This document shows positions 55,933-64,000 of a DNA stretch of 64,000 bases, piece by piece. Source of the stretch: Pseudomonas putida (lineage in GTDB: Bacteria; Pseudomonadota; Gammaproteobacteria; Pseudomonadales; Pseudomonadaceae); assembly GCF_026625125.1 (NCBI RefSeq), contig NZ_CP113097.1:3658001-3722000 (forward strand), in the 5' to 3' direction. Each line of letters opens with the position of its first letter. Position 1 is the stretch's first letter. Under the pieces are notes generated by a model that was not told the origin of the DNA, searched no databases, and saw only the letters and a program-made list of their open reading frames with translations. The position numbers were made by a program, and so were the translations under genes.

Positions 55933-56727
55933 TCACCCGTGCACACTGGGTTGCCGAGGCCAAACCGTACCTAGCTTGTTCGCAGCATCCTCGAGCAAGG
56001 CATGCAATTCGTCGTAGCGGTCTGGATGCATGCGCAATACCGGGCCGGCGATGCTCATGGTCCCGACTACAAGGCCAGAAGGAATCATCTTTACCGGAAC
56101 CGCGATCGCCCACACGCCGGCCTCGGCCTCTTCTACAACAAGCCCATAACCCCGTGATCGTGTCGCCGCCAAGTCGGCAAGCAAACGTTCGACGGTATTG
56201 ATGGCCTTGGGGCCCTTCCCTACACCCTGGTCTTTACCCAGACCGTCGCGGATAGCAATTTCGACCGCTTGCTCGTCTGGCATCGATGCAAGCCAGGCTT
56301 TGCCGTTTGCAGTGGTGTACAGATTGATTGGCTGATCCATGGCTGGCGAGTACATCAAACCAGGTGCAGCGCCTTGGGCGGAGGCCAGCCAGGACAAACC
56401 GCCTTCGCAGACGACAGTCAGGCGTACCAGCTCATGCGATAACGACGCTACATGTTCAATTATCGGCTGAACAAGCTCCGGCAACCCGATGCCGTTCAGG
56501 TAACGCTGCCCCAACAGTGCCAACTTGAGTGTCAGGCGGTATTGGGAGGTCGCCTCGTCCTGCTCGGCCCATCCTTGTTCCACCAACTGCGCAAGCACAC
56601 GGTGTGCCGGCCCCTTTTCCATCCCCAGTTCACCTGCGATATCTGACATTCGCATCCAGCGGGCCTCACGAGCCAGCAGCTCGATAGCCTCAAGGCAGCG
56701 ATCAACTGCACCTTTAACGACTCTCAT
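55933..56727 (-). CDS. IclR-family regulator (first of two)
   Basis: 264 residues. N-terminal winged helix: VDRCLEAIELLAREARWMRMSDIAGELGMEKGPAHRVLAQLVE; C-terminal effector domain with YTTANGKAWLASM and EEAEAGVWAIAVPV. First gene of the operon it probably controls. The GGAA-N4-GTTAC motif at 56,785-56,798, 58 bases upstream, may be its own or its paralogue's site. Confidence 0.9.
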   Translation of the reverse strand: MRVVKGAVDRCLEAIELLAREARWMRMSDIAGELGMEKGPAHRVLAQLVEQGWAEQDEATSQYRLTLKLALLGQRYLNGIGLPELVQPIIEHVASLSHELVRLTVVCEGGLSWLASAQGAAPGLMYSPAMDQPINLYTTANGKAWLASMPDEQAVEIAIRDGLGKDQGVGKGPKAINTVERLLADLAATRSRGYGLVVEEAEAGVWAIAVPVKMIPSGLVVGTMSIAGPVLRMHPDRYDELHALLEDAANKLGTVWPRQPSVHG

Positions 56728-56784
56728 GGAATTCTTCTCAGCTGGTTATGAGCAGCGCCAACAAAATTGTCACGCTGTTCTATT

Positions 56785-56798
56785 TGGAACACGGTTAC
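56785..56798 (+). promoter_or_regulatory. Shared operator, copy A (upstream of the IclR operon)
   Basis: TGGAACACGGTTAC followed by AATA. Matches GGAA-N4-GTTAC, seen again at 57,035, 59,637 (other strand) and 62,661. An overlapping dyad TGTTC-N6-GAACA is at 56,776-56,791. Confidence 0.6.
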
Positions 56799-57017
56799 AA
56801 TAGTAAGCATCGTGTGATCGTCAAGTCAACGCATCACGGTTAACCGGTGGCAACCCCGTCGCGACTTCCCCCCTGCCCGGCGTACTGAAAGTGCGGGGGG
56901 GCTCACCCGGCCATTGCGCCTGGCCGTGCACAGCGAATCGGCCCCGAGTACCCAAATCGGCGCGGATCGATGCCAAGCACGCAGGTGCCACCAGCACCCT
57001 TGACAAAGGCAAATTCC

Positions 57018-57048
57018 GGGAACAACATTACAAATGGAACGGAGTTAC
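57018..57048 (+). promoter_or_regulatory. Shared operator, tandem copies B' and B upstream of the MHS transporter
   Basis: GGGAACAACATTAC (57018-57031) and TGGAACGGAGTTAC (57035-57048), 17 bases apart in register. Copy B extends its match to copy A through ACAATA. Confidence 0.6.
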
Positions 57049-57056
57049 AATAACAA
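57049..57056 (+). promoter_or_regulatory. Putative Hfq/Crc CA motif in the second MHS transporter leader
   Basis: AATAACAA, 23 bases before the ATG; the surrounding ACAATAACAAAA is the same as in the leaders of the first island's transporter and RLP. Confidence 0.5.
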
Positions 57057-57079
57057 AATCACGGTACCGGAGACACTTC

Positions 57080-58510
57080 ATGAGCCATGGCATCCCGAGC
57101 GATCCACACTCCAAGCGTCAGTCAAAGAAGGCCGCTGCTAGCGGCTGGATCGGCTCGGCGTTGGAGTACTACGACTTTTTCATCTATGCCACTGCCGCAG
57201 CCTTGCTGTTCCCGCAGCTGTTTTTTCCAACGGACAATCCCACCGTCGGAATCATCGTTTCACTGGCCAGCTTCGGTGTTGGCTACATCGCCCGGCCTGT
57301 AGGCGCAGTGGTGCTGGGGCACCTGGGTGACCGCCATGGCCGCAAAACCGTACTGGTCTACTGCATGTTCCTGATGGGCTTCTCGACCATGTGCATCGGC
57401 TTGCTCCCGACCTACGACCAGATCGGCGTGTGGGCGCCGGCAATACTGATTACCTTGCGTCTGATCCAAGGGTTCGCAGTGGCCGGCGAGGTGTCCTGCG
57501 CAAGCTCCATGACCATGGAGCATGCACCTGACGGGCGCCGTGGTTACTTCGCCAGTTTTACGCTGCAAGGCGTGCAAGCCGGGCAACTGCTGGCGGCGGC
57601 GGTGTTCTTGCCGCTGGCCCAATTCATGCCTGCGGATGACTTTGCGTCATGGGGCTGGCGAATTCCCTTCTTGCTGAGCGCTGTGGTGCTTGTCGTCGGA
57701 TGGATCATCCGCCGTGAAGTACATGAGGCCCCGGTCTTCGCTGAGGCGCGAGCACAGGACAAGCCCACTAAGTTGCCAGTAATCGAAGTGCTCACCGAGA
57801 GCTGGAAGGATGTGTTGCGCGTCATCTGCATGGCACTCTCTGCAGTACTTGCAATCCTTGCCTCCGTTTTCGGCGCCACCTATGCAGTTCAGCCGGCTTA
57901 CGGTATTGGCTTCCCTTCCGGCCTGTTCATGTGGATTCCTGTGCTGGGCAATTTGTGCGCCGTAATCCTTATCCCCTTCGTCGGCAAACTCTCTGACAGA
58001 ATTGGCCGTCGCCCCCCTGTGATCGTGGGCGTGCTCTGCGGCGGTCTATTGTCGTTCGGTTACCTCTATGCGATCAGTATTCACAATCTCTGGCTGTCTC
58101 TGATTCTCTCCCTTCTCATGTGGGGCGTGGCGTACCAAGGCTTCAATGGTGTTTTCCCTAGCATGTTCCCAGAGTTGTTCCGCACCCGCGTGCGCGTCAC
58201 CGGTATGGCCATCGGGCAAAACATCGGCGTGGCATGCACTGCGTTTCTACCCGCCCTGTTCGTATCGGTTGCCCCGCCTGGCACCGAAAACATTCCTCTG
58301 AAAATTGGGGGTCTGACTTTTGGTATCTGTGCAATTTGCGCAATTGCAGCATTCTATACACGCGAAACCTTCCGTATTCGTCTGAGCGAACTTGGCGACC
58401 CCAACGCTGTGCCGATGTCCAAGCAGGAGTACGAACTGCTTCAGGAAAAATCCAATCCCAAAGCGAGCAGTAACGCCTCCAATCCGGCGCTTAACAATCA
58501 ACTGCAGTGA
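57080..58510 (+). CDS. MFS transporter, MHS family (second)
   Basis: 476 residues from MSHGIPSDPHSKRQSKKAAAS, with CCGGAGACAC ahead of the ATG. MHS features: SALEYYDFFIYATAAALLFPQLFF, GHLGDRHGRKT, RLIQGFAVAGEVSCAS and GKLSDRIGRRPP. About 12 membrane helices. Shikimate-type or other cyclic/sugar acid import is likely. Divergent from the IclR operon across several shared operators; followed by an AroE-like gene. Confidence 0.9.
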   Translation: MSHGIPSDPHSKRQSKKAAASGWIGSALEYYDFFIYATAAALLFPQLFFPTDNPTVGIIVSLASFGVGYIARPVGAVVLGHLGDRHGRKTVLVYCMFLMGFSTMCIGLLPTYDQIGVWAPAILITLRLIQGFAVAGEVSCASSMTMEHAPDGRRGYFASFTLQGVQAGQLLAAAVFLPLAQFMPADDFASWGWRIPFLLSAVVLVVGWIIRREVHEAPVFAEARAQDKPTKLPVIEVLTESWKDVLRVICMALSAVLAILASVFGATYAVQPAYGIGFPSGLFMWIPVLGNLCAVILIPFVGKLSDRIGRRPPVIVGVLCGGLLSFGYLYAISIHNLWLSLILSLLMWGVAYQGFNGVFPSMFPELFRTRVRVTGMAIGQNIGVACTAFLPALFVSVAPPGTENIPLKIGGLTFGICAICAIAAFYTRETFRIRLSELGDPNAVPMSKQEYELLQEKSNPKASSNASNPALNNQLQ

Positions 58511-58669
58511 TGCACGCCTGATAGCCAGGCCCATCATGCTCGACGTGCTGCGCAGTTGCTCTGCGCAGTACGTTGAGTTCCACGGCGACGAACGTGTGCG
58601 CCGCCAGCACGGCATCACCTGGCCGCGAGCTGGCAATTGGCGCGCACTCGCCAACCACAGTAGGTTCAC

Positions 58670-59494
58670 ATGCATCCACTCATCACCGGCAATACACGCG
58701 TCTATGGATTGATTGGCGACCCGCTCAAGAGCGCCAAATCCCCGATGCTGCTGAACAGGCTATTCGCCGAAGCACAGACTGATGCCGTCTGCATTCCATT
58801 GGAGGTCGGTACGCAGGGCCTCGCCGAGTTCGTCAAAGGCGCGCGCGCTGTACGCAACCTCGCGGGGCTACTGGTCACCATGCCGCACAAGCAAGCCATG
58901 CTTGAGGTGGTGGACAGCCTTCACCCTACCGCGCGCCAGGTAGGCGCAATCAATGTGGTTCGCTGCGACCGGGACGGTCGCTGGGAGGGCGCTGTATTCG
59001 ACGGGCTCGGCTGCGTACTGGGCATGCAGCGTCAAGGGGTTTCTCTGCTTGGGAAATCTGTGCTGCTGGTCGGAGCAGGTGGCTCGGGACGGGCCATCGC
59101 TTTTGCCGTGGCCGCTGCAGGCGCCCGCTCACTGGTTATTTCAGATCTGGACCCGCATCGCGCCGCTGCCCTGGCGCAAAAAGCTGGCAACCAGGGTTCG
59201 TGCAAGGTCCAAGCAGGTCCAGCTGACCCAGCAGGTCATGACATCGTTATCAATGCGACCCCGCTCGGCATGAACCACGATGATCCGATGCCAATAGACG
59301 CAGCGCGGTTGACCCCCGCCACGGTATTGGTCGACATCATCACTCGGGCCGAGCCAACCGCGCTGTTACTGGCGGCACAGGCACGCGGATGCAAAACCCT
59401 CGATGGCCAACCCATGCATTTGGGTCAGGCCTTGCTGGCACTTGGGTTCCTCGGTTTCAAAGACATCGAGCGTCGTTACTCGACGGGGCTTTAG
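58670..59494 (+). CDS. Shikimate-dehydrogenase-like (AroE family) protein with altered substrate motifs
   Basis: 274 residues. The N-terminal substrate domain starts VYGLIGDPLKSAKSP; the usual HSxSP serine pair is changed to S-A-K-S. The catalytic Lys is kept in LLVTMPHKQA and the Asp in AVFDGLG, although the Asn-Thr before it is replaced by Val-Phe. The Rossmann part has LLVGAGGSGRAIAFA and INATPLGM, then GQALLALGF. It binds NAD(P). It is not a normal biosynthetic AroE; the substrate is probably another cyclic or open-chain polyol acid. 160 bases after the transporter. Confidence 0.83.
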   Translation: MHPLITGNTRVYGLIGDPLKSAKSPMLLNRLFAEAQTDAVCIPLEVGTQGLAEFVKGARAVRNLAGLLVTMPHKQAMLEVVDSLHPTARQVGAINVVRCDRDGRWEGAVFDGLGCVLGMQRQGVSLLGKSVLLVGAGGSGRAIAFAVAAAGARSLVISDLDPHRAAALAQKAGNQGSCKVQAGPADPAGHDIVINATPLGMNHDDPMPIDAARLTPATVLVDIITRAEPTALLLAAQARGCKTLDGQPMHLGQALLALGFLGFKDIERRYSTGL

Positions 59495-59636
59495 GCCCCT
59501 CCTCCCTCCCCTGGCAGCCAGCCCGAGCGTTCTTCATCACGCCAACCTGAACCCTCCACGATGCGCATGCTTTGGGCATGCTCACATGGATGGTGCTGGC
59601 CGCCATGCTTTCCGCACACTGGCCGCTCAGCAAAAC

Positions 59637-59649
59637 GTAACTCGCTTCC
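59637..59649 (-). promoter_or_regulatory. Shared operator, copy D (upstream of the Gfo/Idh gene)
   Basis: On the minus strand GGAAGCGAGTTAC, matching GGAA-N4-GTTAC and identical over nine of its last ten bases to copy C at 62,661. It is 131 bases before the Gfo/Idh start. Confidence 0.5.
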
Positions 59650-59779
59650 GTTCGTAATTGTGTCGTGCTAGTCTGCTGAAAACCCCAGCAGTGTCGCTTG
59701 CGTGCTGTTCGTATGTGATCCGCAACCTCGGTAGCGTCGACAAGTTTGTCAAACTCACTTAGTAATAAAGGGTGGATAT

Positions 59780-60778
59780 TTGAAAGTCGTTCTCCTGGAA
59801 GTCAGTCATTGGCACACCCCACTCTATCTCGATGCACTGGAACGCTTGCCTGATGTAACGGTAACAGCGGTGTCCGATGCAACGGGGTCGCGGGGGCCTG
59901 CTCTCGCCCAACGTTTCGGGGCACAACTTTACGATCACTGGGAAACCCTGCTGGAACATGAGGAAGCTGATTTCGCGTTCGCCTTCGGCCCACACGATGA
60001 GCTTTATGCCATGGGTGAGGCACTGATCGAACGAAAAGTCCCCTTCGCGATGGAAAAGCCCTGCGGACTAACCCCGCACGAAGTGCTGGACCTTCACAAA
60101 CGCACCGATGCCAATAACCTGTTCGTCGCGGTGCCGTTGATATGGAGGCACAGCGAGTTACTCAACCGCCTGCAGCACGAAGCCAGGCAGCGTGAAGCCA
60201 AGTGGAGAACGCTGGCGTTTCGATTCAACGCTGGGCCGCCTGGGCGCTACCTGACCAACAGTTGCTCCTGGATGCTCGAGCCGAAACGCTCGGGTGGCGG
60301 ATGCACGATCAATCTCGCCCCTCATTTCGTCGATCTAGTTCAGGAAATTACCGGCGAGGCGATTCGAAGCGTATCGGCAGTGATGTACCGCGACCCGCTG
60401 CTGACCGCCGTAGAGATCGGCTCGTTGATGACACTGGTGACCGAGAGTGGCTGCATCTGCACTATCGAAACGGGGTACAATTATCCCGCCAATACGCCCG
60501 AACAAAGGGAGTATTCATTTTCAATGTCAACGGATCAGTTCTACGCGCGCTCAAGCGCAGAAGGCATGCGCCTGGTCGATGCCAGCGGGCAGGCAAGTGA
60601 CCTGCACATGAGCTTGAACTCTGACGTGTATTACGACAACTTCGTAACCGACATCCTGGCGCCTGATCGTGATGTCGCTTATGCAGGCGCCGGGCTAGCA
60701 AACATGCACAGCGTCATGCGTATCATCGAGGCGGCCTATGAGTCAGATCGCCTGGGTGGGGTCCCCATCAAGGTCTAA
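59780..60778 (+). CDS. Gfo/Idh/MocA-family oxidoreductase
   Basis: 332 residues with a TTG start behind AAGGGTGG. The Rossmann domain begins MKVVLLEVSHWH (the usual GxGxxG is poorly kept), and the family EKP motif is seen in FAMEKPCGLTPHE. The C-terminal domain has GGGCTINLAPHFVDLV, with the His of the active site. NAD(P)-dependent oxidation of a sugar or cyclitol is likely. Followed at 30 bases by the second IclR gene. Confidence 0.83.
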   Translation: MKVVLLEVSHWHTPLYLDALERLPDVTVTAVSDATGSRGPALAQRFGAQLYDHWETLLEHEEADFAFAFGPHDELYAMGEALIERKVPFAMEKPCGLTPHEVLDLHKRTDANNLFVAVPLIWRHSELLNRLQHEARQREAKWRTLAFRFNAGPPGRYLTNSCSWMLEPKRSGGGCTINLAPHFVDLVQEITGEAIRSVSAVMYRDPLLTAVEIGSLMTLVTESGCICTIETGYNYPANTPEQREYSFSMSTDQFYARSSAEGMRLVDASGQASDLHMSLNSDVYYDNFVTDILAPDRDVAYAGAGLANMHSVMRIIEAAYESDRLGGVPIKV

Positions 60779-60808
60779 CACCCTGACGCGAAACAAAGGA
60801 TTAGAAAA

Positions 60809-61615
60809 TTGTCACACATAGGCCGCTACTTCAATACGTTGGAACTGCTCCTCTCCCATCCAGGCGGCCTCGCCCTGTCTGACATCAGTGAACAGACTCA
60901 AGTGGCCATGGCCACGGCTCACCGTATATTGAGCGCACTGCGGGAAAGAGGCTACGTTTACCAGGACGAGCAGGACCACTACTGCCTGACGCTGAAAATT
61001 CCCAGCATGGGCGTGAACTACATCACTGAAACCGGCTTTGCCAGAATAATGCAACCGTTGCTCGACGAACTCGCCAGCGAAACTGGCGAGCATGTTCGCT
61101 TGGCGGAAGTTGCGGAGGACCATCTGACCTGGGTACTGCAGGCCACGAAAAATACGAGGGGTCTTCAATATCGCCGCGCCCTGGACGAAAAAATCATCCC
61201 CCACACCACGGCCGCAGGCAAAGCATGGCTCTCCACCATGCGCGATGAGCGCGCCATGCGTATTCTCGCGACTTGGGATATCGAGAACAGCCGAGAGTAC
61301 GCTGGGCCCAATGCTCGGGTTTCGATACGGGACATTTTCGATGACATCGCCCTGATCCGCAAAGAGGGGCACGCGGTAGTCAGAGAAGAAGGAGAAGTGG
61401 GTGTATGCGTTGTGGCAGTACCCGTATTTGATCCAGCGCGCTCAAGCAACTCAGCGCCGGTGGCAACCCTCAGCATCGCCGGCCCTATCGCCCGCATGCG
61501 AGAAGAAACCCTGAATGCTCATATCCAACATTTGAAACGGTCGGCCATCAAGGTTGGCGAGTGCTGGTCGCTGTGGACTTCAGTCAGCAGTGAATGCTCG
61601 CCACCTGCGCGCTAA
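60809..61615 (+). CDS. IclR-family regulator (second)
   Basis: 268 residues, TTG start behind AAAGGA. Winged helix: YFNTLELLLSHPGGLALSDISEQTQVAMATAHRILSAL; effector domain with HTTAAGKAWLSTM and EEGEVGVCVVAVPV. In operon with the Gfo/Idh gene. Two IclR proteins and two promoter motif families in this cluster suggest each reads a different step. Confidence 0.9.
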   Translation: MSHIGRYFNTLELLLSHPGGLALSDISEQTQVAMATAHRILSALRERGYVYQDEQDHYCLTLKIPSMGVNYITETGFARIMQPLLDELASETGEHVRLAEVAEDHLTWVLQATKNTRGLQYRRALDEKIIPHTTAAGKAWLSTMRDERAMRILATWDIENSREYAGPNARVSIRDIFDDIALIRKEGHAVVREEGEVGVCVVAVPVFDPARSSNSAPVATLSIAGPIARMREETLNAHIQHLKRSAIKVGECWSLWTSVSSECSPPAR

Positions 61616-61684
61616 CGCTCCAACCTGCACCTGGGCCCATTGCGGGCCTCAGGGCTACCGTGATGACGAGCGATCGAAACGCAA

Positions 61685-62494
61685 TTACGGGATATTCCAC
61701 CCCTTCTCTCGCAAATCCTGCACACCTTTGTTCAGTTCGTACAGCGCGTTTTCTTCGCGGATGATTTCGAGCACGCAGTTTTCAATTCCGCAGGTCGCCT
61801 TAACAGCTTCACCCAGTCCGACGAAGTCGACGACCCCGGTGCCAACTGGATCATGGCCCCAAACATCCGTGCCGGTGTCGGACACATGCACAAAGTCGAT
61901 CGCGCTGTGATAGGCCAGCAGACTGGCAACCGGATCTTCACCTATATAAGCAGCGTTGGCGATGTCATAAACGACCCTGACGACATCATCATTGATAGTC
62001 CCAACAACCTCTGCCAGCTCCCGCATCGTAGGCGTGAAGCAATACGGGGTGTTTTCCAGCAGCAGGCGAACACCCGCCTGTTTTGCAAGGGGTGTCAAAA
62101 CCGCCAGGCTCTCGTACATCCAGTCATAGGTTTTCTCAAGCGGTGGAGAGATCATCGGGCGCCGGGTGCCTGGCGATATCACCACTTCTTGAGTATCCCA
62201 AGCGACAGCCAAGTCAATCACCGCCTTGATGTGTTCGATGCTCTTCTGACGCATATTGGCAGCGGGACTGGCCAAGTTCAGGTCATAGCCGCCGGCATTG
62301 AGCGACCTGATCTTCGCGTCGTACTGGCGCAGGCGCACGCTTGCAGCAGAGCGCTCTGCGTTCGACATTTCCACCGGCCAGCAATGTGGTGAGCTTACGG
62401 GCACTTCGAACACACGGTGCCCATGTTCGGACAACTGCGCAATTGCATCGATTGCCGTGGATGACCACAGATAAGAAAACGTGCTGATGATCAT
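61685..62494 (-). CDS. Sugar phosphate isomerase/epimerase family TIM-barrel protein
   Basis: 269 residues from MIISTFSYLWSSTAIDAI with AAAGGA upstream. AP-endonuclease-2 type barrel: LLLENTPYC, VVYDIANAAY, FVHVSDTG and the end CVLEIIREE carry the metal Glu/Asp/His set. Members include keto-sugar epimerases, inosose dehydratases and 3-dehydroshikimate dehydratases. It is divergent from the SDR at 62,760. Function in the cluster not determined; a dehydratase or epimerase on a keto-cyclitol or keto-acid is possible. Confidence 0.8.
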   Translation of the reverse strand: MIISTFSYLWSSTAIDAIAQLSEHGHRVFEVPVSSPHCWPVEMSNAERSAASVRLRQYDAKIRSLNAGGYDLNLASPAANMRQKSIEHIKAVIDLAVAWDTQEVVISPGTRRPMISPPLEKTYDWMYESLAVLTPLAKQAGVRLLLENTPYCFTPTMRELAEVVGTINDDVVRVVYDIANAAYIGEDPVASLLAYHSAIDFVHVSDTGTDVWGHDPVGTGVVDFVGLGEAVKATCGIENCVLEIIREENALYELNKGVQDLREKGWNIP

Positions 62495-62554
62495 ATCGAA
62501 ACATCCTTTCAGTTGAGGATTCACCGAAGTGAAACGGGCCATTCATATTGTGAA

Positions 62555-62733
62555 TTTTGTAGGTTGACCACTATAGCCGCACGAATCCGCGGGCTTGGAT
62601 GTACTGGATGGCGGCAGCCACTGCGCTGCTGAGGGCACCTGGATGATGAAAAAACGATAATGGAATCGAGTTACGTTGTCAATTTGATTGCAAAGCCGCA
62701 CCCAGTTTTGTAGGTTAGGGCTTCCACCTACAA
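62555..62733. promoter_or_regulatory. Divergent control region with two operator types
   Basis: TTTTGTAGGTT occurs at 62555-62565 and 62706-62716; the latter faces ACCTACAA at 62726-62733 as a dyad with a ten-base spacer. In between, TGGAATCGAGTTAC at 62661-62674 is copy C of the shared GGAA-N4-GTTAC motif. Placed between the TIM-barrel and SDR genes, they probably bind the two IclR regulators. Confidence 0.55.
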
Positions 62734-62759
62734 TAAAATCTGTGTGCGAGGGCTGTTAA

Positions 62760-63548
62760 ATGAGAGCTTTGGTCAGTGGCGGTAGTAGCGGCATCGGTGC
62801 TTCTACGTGTGTGAGAATCGCGGAGGCTTCGCTTGCCCGGGGCTCGCAGCCGAAAATTGCCGTGTGCGGGCATACCCCAAACGCAACCCAGGATGAGGTC
62901 GTTCGAAAGATAGAGTCGATGGGGGGCATCGCGATCTCGCTGTGTGGTGACCTTGGCGATCCTGCAGTACCTGACCAACTCGTAGCAGCTGCAATCGCGG
63001 AGTTCGGTGGGCTTGATACGCTTGTGGCGAATGCCGGCGTCGCCAGCCCCGGCGCGATCTGTGATTTGTCCCTCAAGGATTGGGACGACATGTTCGCCGT
63101 CAACCTTCGCGGTGCCTGGTTGCTTGCCAAAGCCAGCTACCCCTATTTGCGCGAGAGTCGTGGCTCGGCGTGCTTCACCTCGTCGATGTCTGGCCAGCTT
63201 CCGCATGCCGGTTCGGGCGCTTACAGCCCCACCAAGGCAGCCTTGACAATGCTCGCCCAAACCCTCGCGCTGGAGTGGGCGCCTGACGGAATCCGAGTCA
63301 ATGTCGTGTCCCCAGGCATGACGCATACACCGATGTCTGAAAAAATGTACGCCGACCCGCAGATTAAAAAAGCACGTGAAGTGATCATTCCACTGGCGAG
63401 AATCGGTGAGCCAATGGATATCGCAAATGTGATCGAGTTTCTGGTAAGCCCTCTTGCCGGATATGTTACCGGACAGGATATTTGTGTGGACGGCGGCTTC
63501 TCCAAATCAATCCTCAGTCACATTCCGGGCCGACCAAGCTCCAAATGA
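62760..63548 (+). CDS. SDR-family oxidoreductase
   Basis: 262 residues from MRALVSGGSSGIGASTCVRIAE; NANAG-type VANAGVASPG, catalytic Ser in FTSSMSGQL, Tyr-Lys in YSPTKAALT; C-terminus DICVDGGFSKS. GAGGG lies before the ATG. With the 2,4-diketo hydrolase upstream in the cluster, it could be the C4 dehydrogenase that makes its substrate; inference. Ends inside the tail of a convergent gene. Confidence 0.85.
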   Translation: MRALVSGGSSGIGASTCVRIAEASLARGSQPKIAVCGHTPNATQDEVVRKIESMGGIAISLCGDLGDPAVPDQLVAAAIAEFGGLDTLVANAGVASPGAICDLSLKDWDDMFAVNLRGAWLLAKASYPYLRESRGSACFTSSMSGQLPHAGSGAYSPTKAALTMLAQTLALEWAPDGIRVNVVSPGMTHTPMSEKMYADPQIKKAREVIIPLARIGEPMDIANVIEFLVSPLAGYVTGQDICVDGGFSKSILSHIPGRPSSK

Positions 63549-63811
63549 TTGGGAGTACGCGTTCCTGCGGAGCTCGAAGCTACCTCTGACACCAGGGTAG
63601 CTTCTCGACTGAGCGTAACGGGGCCCATGTCCACTCGCTCAGCGCAGTTGGGCAGGATGAACTTCACACTTTCACGCAAAAGCCTCACGACGGCGTAATG
63701 GGCGTGCAGGATACCGGGCATATCCTTACGCACGGTATGAATGCCAGACTCCAGTTGTTCGATGGCGCGGGCACAATAATTCAGCGCCTTTACTCGCTCT
63801 TCCGTTTGCAT
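63518..63811 (-). CDS. Hypothetical protein, 97 residues
   Basis: MQTEERVKALNYCARAIEQLE then HYAVVRLLRESVKFILPN; helical N-terminal two thirds and an unstructured end. AAGGGGAAG precedes the ATG. Its 3' end overlaps the SDR gene by 31 bases. Not recognised. Confidence 0.5.
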   Translation of the reverse strand: MQTEERVKALNYCARAIEQLESGIHTVRKDMPGILHAHYAVVRLLRESVKFILPNCAERVDMGPVTLSREATLVSEVASSSAGTRTPNHLELGRPGM

Positions 63812-64000
63812 GATCTTCCCCTTTATAAACCTGCCTGCGTGCTAGGCCCCAGCTTGGGCGACTGTTGCAATAGCCCTCGTGGCAACTGGAAACCTTTATG
63901 AGGTGAAATACCTCGGCCAAGCTTATCGAATAAAAGTAATATCGCTCCGGCTTGAGACTGATTAACCAGCCTCGCCGCTAAGCACGGTGATAGCGCAAAG
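63812..64000. other. Right end of the window
   Basis: Promoter region of the small minus-strand gene and unassigned sequence; no gene supported. Confidence 0.3.

Overview
The window looks like a chromosome segment of a Pseudomonas of the P. putida group. The backbone genes (sohB, an SCP2 protein, diguanylate cyclases, arfB), the many LysR, IclR and MHS-transporter genes and the high GC of the central part all fit. This placement is by recognition only; no search was run.

Layout. (1) 1-16,000: a catabolic island of visibly lower GC. One long minus-strand operon encodes a RuBisCO-like protein (RLP), a DUF1537-family sugar-acid kinase, an MHS transporter, pyruvate kinase, a 57-residue unknown, enolase and phosphoglycerate mutase (gpmI, cut by the window edge). 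A LysR regulator, an SDR dehydrogenase, a LacI regulator with a 12-bp palindrome downstream, and a three-part membrane dehydrogenase (Tat-exported small subunit, GMC flavoprotein, tri-haem cytochrome c) follow. A broken OprB-type porin ends the island near a tRNA-Leu. (2) 16,000-30,800: DoxX, an acidic protein and a PL7 lyase-like gene, then an accessory stretch with an SOS-controlled umuDC operon divergent from an SRAP gene, and a decayed prophage (lysis genes, lipoproteins, a broken replication gene, an integrase tail) ending at tRNA-Cys. (3) 30,900-46,200: backbone genes. (4) 46,300-52,200: an OprD-type porin, a FAH-family dehydratase, an aldehyde dehydrogenase and a UxaA/GarD-type dehydratase, with a LysR regulator at 52,351-53,328. 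(5) 53,500-63,800: a second, unassigned cluster with two IclR regulators, two FAH-fold enzymes, an MHS transporter, a divergent shikimate-dehydrogenase-like protein, a Gfo/Idh oxidoreductase, a TIM-barrel isomerase and an SDR.

How the genes work together. The first island can be read as a self-contained route. The periplasmic dehydrogenase and the SDR oxidise a sugar or sugar acid, the DUF1537 kinase phosphorylates the 3-oxo acid, the RLP cleaves or decarboxylates it, and gpmI-eno-pyk take 3-phosphoglycerate to pyruvate. DUF1537 kinase plus RLP pairs are known from D-apionate/3-oxo-isoapionate catabolism, where one RLP type yields 3-phosphoglycerate. A dedicated copy of lower glycolysis in the same operon is the striking feature here. 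The fourth region fits a non-phosphorylating aldonate/aldarate route to 2-oxoglutarate. The fifth has recurring promoter motifs that tie its transcription units together, but its substrate is unknown.
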